NCBI GenBank assembly: GCA_010093485.1
Contig: MU001494.1
Span: 2,758-66,757 of the forward strand
Length of the DNA stretch: 64,000 nucleotides
Source of the DNA: Karstenula rhodostoma CBS 690.94
Taxonomy: Eukaryota > Ascomycota > Dothideomycetes > Pleosporales > Didymosphaeriaceae
Reading direction: 5' to 3'
A program made the translations under genes and the position numbers. Of this stretch, positions 61,929-64,000 are shown piece after piece (positions within the stretch are counted from its first letter, which is position 1; each line of letters begins with the position of its first letter). Under the pieces are notes generated by a model, which saw only the letters and a program-made list of their open reading frames with translations, did no database searches and was not told the origin of the DNA.

Positions 61929-62595
61929 CTTGCCTGGCGAAGCACTCGGTCGGCGGGGTCGCGGGTCGCCGGCGAAGCTCAGGCGCGAGGTGCGGTTGAG
62001 GAGTATGGGTGACAGTTTGGCGGTATTGGAGCGTGTGCGCGGGAGGCGTGGGCGGGGTGGAGGCGGTGCGAAATCACAGTCAGGGAGTCGGAACAGGAGG
62101 GCCCTCTGCGCTGTCTGTGGTGCAAAAACAACGCGGGCTCAGCAAAGTGTTTGTCCTGAGACTGCAGGCAGGCACGTCAGTATGGCCTATGCGGACGGGG
62201 TGGCGGTTGGTTGGGTGCAGGCTTACTACGGCGTACGCAACACCCTTCCGGCTTGTCCGAGCTTCGACGGGGTGAACGAATAGCGATGGCGAGTGGAAGA
62301 GATGCTGGTGGACGTGGCAGGGCGCTCAATGGGCATGCAGAGAGCGGAATAGGTAGCAGTTCCCCTGGGGCAGCGTGGACTGAGGAGGAAGGAGGGCAGG
62401 TGACTTCTGTGGAAACATGATGTTCTAGCCAAATTCACCTGCGTCCGACGCTCGGGCCGCCCACCGTGCATCTCGACCGCGCCTTCCTTCGCAGCTACCA
62501 GCTCCCAGTTCCCAACAACTCCCAGCTCCCAGCTTCACCCTTCTCCACGCCGGCTCGTACCATCCTCGCCAGCAACCAGCAGCCTGCACCGCACA
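61929..62595. promoter_or_regulatory. Divergent promoter region between ORM and Iec3
   Basis: 667 bp between two outward-facing start codons. GC-rich, with no specific box assigned. Confidence 0.45.
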
Positions 62596-63764
62596 ATGGC
62601 ATCCCCAGGAGACGCGCCCGCCGACGCCGCGCGGCAGCCCCATGTCCACGACGACCAAGAGCACGACGCCGCGCAGAAGCCCATCAAGCGCTCGTGGAGG
62701 TACCGTCGCGCCTGCCCGCTCGAGAGACGGCCCGCTGACCGCGCCACACAGGCGCAAGTACAGGAAGATGCGCGTGCGCTTCGACGAGACCATGACGACC
62801 AGCAACAACTACATCCTCGAGGAATGGAAGTCCCAGGCCGTTGCGCGTCGGCTGCGCGAGCAGAACGAGTGCGTCCCAGAGCAGCCCCAATCACGCCACG
62901 GTATAGCTGACGTGCTGCAGCCAAATCCTCGACATCCTCCTCGAGATGAACGACAGCGCACGCCTGCCCGCGAGGCTCCGTCTGGACCTGCGCGAACAAG
63001 CCGAGATCGACGCCAAACCCACCATTGAAGACCCCGAGGCGGTGCAGCTGCGCCTGAACAGCCTCCGGACCGAGCTTGCCGACGGCATCATCACCGCCGA
63101 CGAATACACCCGTCGCGCCGAGGCTCTCCACAACTCACAAACAATACAGCTATCGCGCTCGCTCGCGGGCCTAGAAGCCAAGATACCACACTCAACCGAC
63201 GCTCCGGATTCGCCCATAGAGGGCTTGGATCTTTCAGACACAGCGCCCAGCTACATGTCTCCGACCCATGAAGAAGAATACCTCGCCCTGCTGGACCAAG
63301 CCTTCGCCGACCCCAACGCATTCGACGCCCGCCCCATCCGCATACCCTCCAGCCATCCTCCGCCCACCGAGAAAGACCTCTCAATACGGAACCCAGACAG
63401 TGTCTACAATTGGCTCCGGAAGCACCAACCACAAGTCTTCCTGCAGGATAAGGACCCACAACACCCAGAAAACATGTCGGAAAAGGCTGCGCCCAGGGCA
63501 AATGCAGGGGGTCGGGGGAAGCGCCAATCAGCTGCGGCAGGCACACCAGGTCCAAAGACAGATCACGAGGAAGACGATGCGTTCGACCCTGAATCCGGGG
63601 CCCCAGGGAAGGGTGGCCGGAAGAGCAAGGGTGGTGAAAACGACTCTGCGTACCGGCCTAAAGGGGGAAGTAGTCGCGCGTCGAAGCGGAAGAGGGAGGA
63701 CGGCGAACCCACGGGCAAGGTCAACAAGAGGAAACGCCAAAGTGTAACAGGAGCTGCTGCGTGA
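62596..63764 (+). CDS. INO80 chromatin-remodelling complex subunit Iec3
   Basis: Predicted accessory subunit of the INO80 nucleosome-remodelling complex, nuclear, identified from its N-terminal Iec3-type domain. Exons 62,596-62,699, 62,752-62,868 and 62,921-63,764 join to 354 aa; both introns are 52 bp. The domain starts at about residue 29 with KRSWRRKYRKMRVRFDETM, continues NNYILEEWKSQAVARRLREQ, and after the second splice reads DQILDILLEMNDSARLPARL. The middle is acidic and proline-rich with NPDSVYNWLRKHQPQVF. The C-terminus is a Gly/Lys/Arg-rich basic tail with repeated KRKR clusters, suitable for nuclear import or DNA contact. Divergently arranged with ORM. The splice sites are supported by the conserved sequence they rebuild. 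Confidence 0.87.
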
Positions 63765-64000
63765 GGTGTGTTCGTTGTTCGGAAACTGGTTTCAAGACTG
63801 AGATGAGCCTGGTCACATTATGGCCTGGTGAGTCCCTATTATTCTTTCACAATGTATGAGTATATGGGTTCGACAATAGCGGTTCGAGAAGCACTGCAAG
63901 GTAGCCTGGAAGCTACGTACGGCAAGGTGCATTGAAAGCGACGGCGTTCCGGGGTGTACTACAAGCGATTCGAGCGGGAGGCGGACAGAGATAACCCTGC

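Overview
The window looks like nuclear DNA of a filamentous ascomycete (Pezizomycotina). A Dothideomycete is a reasonable guess but is not proven. Genes are split by short introns, mostly about 50-55 bp. The gene set is typical of such fungi: a PTH11/rhodopsin-like membrane protein, secreted plant-polymer hydrolases, 2EXR/DUF7730 proteins, CTU1, ORM and the INO80 subunit Iec3. The left third carries an extreme repeat-induced point mutation (RIP) signature.

Layout. 1-22,360: an AT-rich, gene-free isochore in which CpA/TpG dinucleotides are almost absent, so ATG codons are nearly lacking. It holds a recognisable, completely dead Ty3/Gypsy LTR retrotransposon on the minus strand (about 2,690-10,828, two 249-bp LTRs), three families of short tandem repeats and a 10-N assembly gap. 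22,400-34,850: an accessory-type region with a PTH11-like receptor gene (22,791-24,104), a 2EXR reading frame with unresolved start, a GH5 endoglucanase with CBM1 (minus), a decayed FAD-monooxygenase gene, an amidohydrolase/decarboxylase fragment and an intact cytochrome P450. 36,076-38,947: a secreted GH31 alpha-glucosidase. 39,820-42,637: CTU1 (minus) and a divergent gene for a disordered protein.

42,640-50,078 is a 7.4-kb gene-free stretch. It contains the least explained signal here: an array of at least 13 diverged modules, mostly about 260-320 bp apart. Each has a CATATAAAG-like TATA box, a CT-rich tract, a CACTAAAA-like box and several ATGTGG(G)...(Y)AAAA boxes. Inside the array is an insertion bounded by poly-T runs that combines a RIP-mutated fragment with a degenerate 5S-rRNA-like segment.

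50,079-64,000 is more gene-dense: a DUF7730-like protein, a coiled-coil protein, a GH28 exopolygalacturonase with six exons, an uncharacterised acidic protein, a fungal Na+/H+ antiporter, the ORM sphingolipid regulator and Iec3.

Functional picture: GH5, GH28 and GH31 enzymes, the P450 and a surface receptor suggest life on plant or other organic matter. The dead monooxygenase and decarboxylase remnants suggest a lost aromatic-degradation locus. CTU1, ORM, Iec3 and the antiporter are conserved housekeeping functions. All calls were made by reading the sequence; no database search was run.
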